Positions 55,597 to 64,000 of a stretch of DNA of 64,000 nucleotides are shown here, piece after piece. The notes below the pieces were generated by a model. It was not told where the DNA came from, made no database searches, and saw only the letters and a program-made list of their open reading frames with translations. Source of the DNA: Batillaria attramentaria (Eukaryota; Mollusca; Gastropoda; Batillariidae); contig JACVVK020000001.1 in NCBI GenBank assembly GCA_018292915.2, positions 2,552,501-2,616,500 on the forward strand, given 5' to 3'. The position numbers and the translations under genes are program-made. Within the stretch, counting starts at the first letter, position 1. Every line of letters begins with the position of its first letter.

Positions 55597-56641
55597 TTCT
55601 CTGTGTAGCTTGACCAGAAGAGTAATCATCTGGTCACGATGTGATCACCAGACCCTTGCTACGGACATGTTTATACCCGCTGAAAAACTGACGAAGCGAA
55701 ACGTTCTCTCCAGTGCCGTATACAAAGCGAGCGGCCCTTTCCACAGCGTCAGCACTTTTCGATAGTCTCACAGATTCCAGATAACAAGAGCAATGTACTG
55801 CGTGCTGGGGGAACAAATGGGTTCTGCGTCAATACACTTATACACTATTCTAGACTGACCAGACCAGCGTGCTTTTCAAGTCAGTCAAAGTTTATTACAG
55901 CTGTTTTGTTACAAATGCCGTGACCAGCATAGACGTAAGCAGGAAGACAGTGCGCCAGTGCGTACCGGCGTTTTCAGTTTTAAACGCCATTATTTTGTCA
56001 TGTTGGTGTGTTTCAGTGTGAGTGTTCGTGTGTTGATTGTAAGGCGCATGAACTCCTGGGCAGGGAGGAAGGGGGGCCTGGTTTAAATATCCATGATGAT
56101 GATGATGATGACTGATGATGATGACGACGATGATGATACTTAAAATAAATACATGAGCCTCTTGTGCCTGTTTCAGCACTACACCAGCATGCCACCACGA
56201 CACAAGTTGAATGATATTTGCAAGTGGTCCTTAACTTTTTGTGAAGGCTTTATATTCGCGTTGAATAAAAAAAAAAAAAAAAAGCCACTGTCGAACCTCT
56301 AAGGCCGCTCTTTGCCGGAGGACGTGGTGTCTCCATTTGGGTATGGAAGCCTTTTCTTAATTTCGCGGCATCTAGTATTTGAGAAATACGGCAGTCTTCG
56401 AACGCCGCGCTTTTCTTGTATGGTCGTTATTTGCGAATTTCTATAAATAGACCATCCCAGCCAATCGTCGCTTCGCTTTATTCAAGCCTTGGGGCAATAT
56501 TACCGAGACGCGAGGCTTCACGTTGGTTAGTTGCTTTTTGATATATATAACTTACTGTTTTCAATGGAAAGTTCTCCACGACGCTGTTGTGTGCCAGAGA
56601 AGTTCACAGAGGCTTTAATTATGTTCGACATGTTTGGGCAG
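55592..56641. other. Spacer between the LINE and peroxidase gene 2
   Basis: Contains a LINE/SINE-like 3' piece (GTAAGGCGCATGAACTCCTG, 56039) with (GAT)n at 56093-56140 and the truncated mariner MITE copy at 56166-56248, followed by poly(A) at 56266-56283. No upstream exon of peroxidase gene 2 (distal-His exon) was found here. Confidence 0.45.
56166..56248. mobile_element. Truncated mariner-derived MITE
   Basis: Matches the left end of the element at 22446-22867 in inverted orientation (CAGCACTACACCAGCATGCC ... TTAACTTTTTGTGAAGGCT). Confidence 0.75.
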
Positions 56642-62585
<5,944 letters not shown>

Positions 62586-64000
62586 GTGAGACATTGCTAT
62601 CGCTAACTGTGCTCTTCACAATCGAAGAGATGAACCCTTTCACTGCCACACTCGCTTTTGGTCACTCACTGATAGTATTCCTTCACATGACATGCTGTAC
62701 GAAGGAAGCAAAACATGCATGTATGTGAAGAATTGTGGTTTTTTTTTGTTCAGTTAAACACCAGAACGACTACAGGGCTACAGGCACAAGCAATGGCAGT
62801 GAATGGGTTAAACCCCCCCCAAAAAAAAACAACAACAAAAAAAAAAAAACAAAAACAAAAAAACAAAAAAAAACACACAAAAAAAAACAACCAAAAAAAA
62901 AAACAAAACAACAAAAAACAACAACAAAAAACAAACAAACAAACAAACAAAAACCAACCAACCAACCAACCAACCAACCAACTAAACAACAACAACAACA
63001 ACAACAACAACACTGCTTTTTTTTTTTAGGTGATTCAGGAGGTTTCTAATCTTTGCTTTCCTTAAAGGTTTCACACGCACGTCTGCCGTACAACAACGTT
63101 GTCGAACAGTCTTCTTCTAATGTCTTCTAATTCGAGCACCCAAACCACACACTTGCCACAGTTATAACACTGGAGTCTTGTATGTATGTCAGGGTGAGCC
63201 GCGGCGGGAATGAAAAGCGTATATCCAGGTACACTCGTTCTGTTTATAGGCTGGCAGGCAGCACGCTGAGAAAAGCAGTTAGGTTTTGAAGGAGCTAATG
63301 CTGCCATTTTTATGCTCACAGGTCGTTCTGAGCTGTTGTCGTGGTCTGTCATCACACCACTTAGACACCTGGACAGTGACAGCGTTTGTAATACTGGCAC
63401 TGATAACGATAACGATAACGATAACGATAACGATCCTTTATTTTACAACGGAAGAAGTTATAGGCACACAAAGACCATTTTCAAACTTGCCGTTGCTACA
63501 CTACCATAAAAAAGGAAAATTCAGAAAAGACTAAGAAGAGAAGGAGACAAAAATTACCTAAGAAAAGGAAATCACACACACACACACACACACTGAGCCA
63601 ACTGAAGCGTACTGGATGACGCGACGACCACACTGAGTGCTCCAGTAGTGTAACAACAGCCGTAGAATTTTTGAATGTTTGACCGCTCGCGCAAAAAGTG
63701 TAAACAACGTTGTATCGCATTAAGAACTGTACTGATCACCAAGACAGAGTATGTCGAGCGTACAGGCGGCACTCACGAACGAAACTGTTCCAAAACAAAC
63801 GCTGGCTCAGCGAAGATGGAATAAGCCCGTTTGATTTATTCAACATTAATGCCCGCAAAGTTATTGTAACGTTCAAGTGGAACCATCCCTTCATTCGCAG
63901 AGTTTAATTCTTATGAGTCTCATTTTATCCACCCCCTCTCTCTCTCTCTCTCTTTTTTTTTTTTTTTTTTTTTTTATAGCTCATGTAGTGTAGCAACGGC
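62586..64000. other. Downstream of the last visible peroxidase gene 2 exon, no exon recognised
   Basis: Contains A/C tract 5 (62812-63012, with (AACC)n at 62952-62980), a (GATAAC)n hexamer run at 63405-63434, (CA)n at 63571-63592, and (CT)n/poly(T) at 63934-63975. The next peroxidase exon expected from gene 1 (LYSGALNERPV) was not found, so it should lie past 64000. Confidence 0.55.
62812..63012. repeat. A/C-only low-complexity tract 5
   Basis: About 200 bp of A and C on the plus strand, ending (AACC)n then (AAC)n. Confidence 0.93.

Overview
The window is intron-rich animal nuclear DNA. Its codon usage, splice sites, very dense tRNA-derived SINEs, MITEs and long (CA)n/(GT)n arrays suggest a lophotrochozoan, most likely a gastropod mollusc. 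The species assignment is inference; nothing in the sequence names it.

Layout. (1) 1-6722 (+): the 3' half of a gene for an ASH/MSP-domain ciliary protein, probably DLEC1/CFAP81-like, ten exons visible. (2) 8686-11928 (-): a complete five-exon METTL5 gene (18S rRNA m6A methyltransferase), with a mariner relic in its last intron. (3) 12701-28165 (+): a complete 27-exon EFTUD2/Snu114 gene (U5 snRNP GTPase), head-to-head with METTL5 across a 0.8 kb shared promoter. (4) 28166-32700: intergenic, retroelement debris and an A/C-rich tract. (5) 33363-46970 (+): a complete animal haem peroxidase gene, 14 coding exons, with a TATA box and poly(A) signal. (6) 47440-49480: an internally deleted, broken copy of that peroxidase gene. 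(7) 51710-54049 (+): an intronless Toll-like receptor. (8) 54470-55540: a 5'-truncated, frameshifted LINE. (9) 56642-62585 (+): the middle exons of a second peroxidase gene; the first exons were not found and the last ones lie beyond the window. (10) 62586-64000: no gene seen.

Functionally, METTL5 and EFTUD2 are housekeeping genes (ribosome modification and splicing) sharing a promoter. The second half is a locally duplicated secreted peroxidase cluster with a Toll-like receptor inserted in it, which suggests an oxidative or innate-immune neighbourhood (inference).

The most unusual signals are: a 27-bp minisatellite that has amplified the 5' splice site of a peroxidase exon about nine times in frame; three TTA-flanked Harbinger-type MITEs, two of which keep the first codons of transposon genes; a LINE insertion with the inverted structure expected of twin priming; two peroxidases that lack the acidic residues that covalently hold haem in mammalian relatives; and long plus-strand A/C-only tracts in the peroxidase introns.
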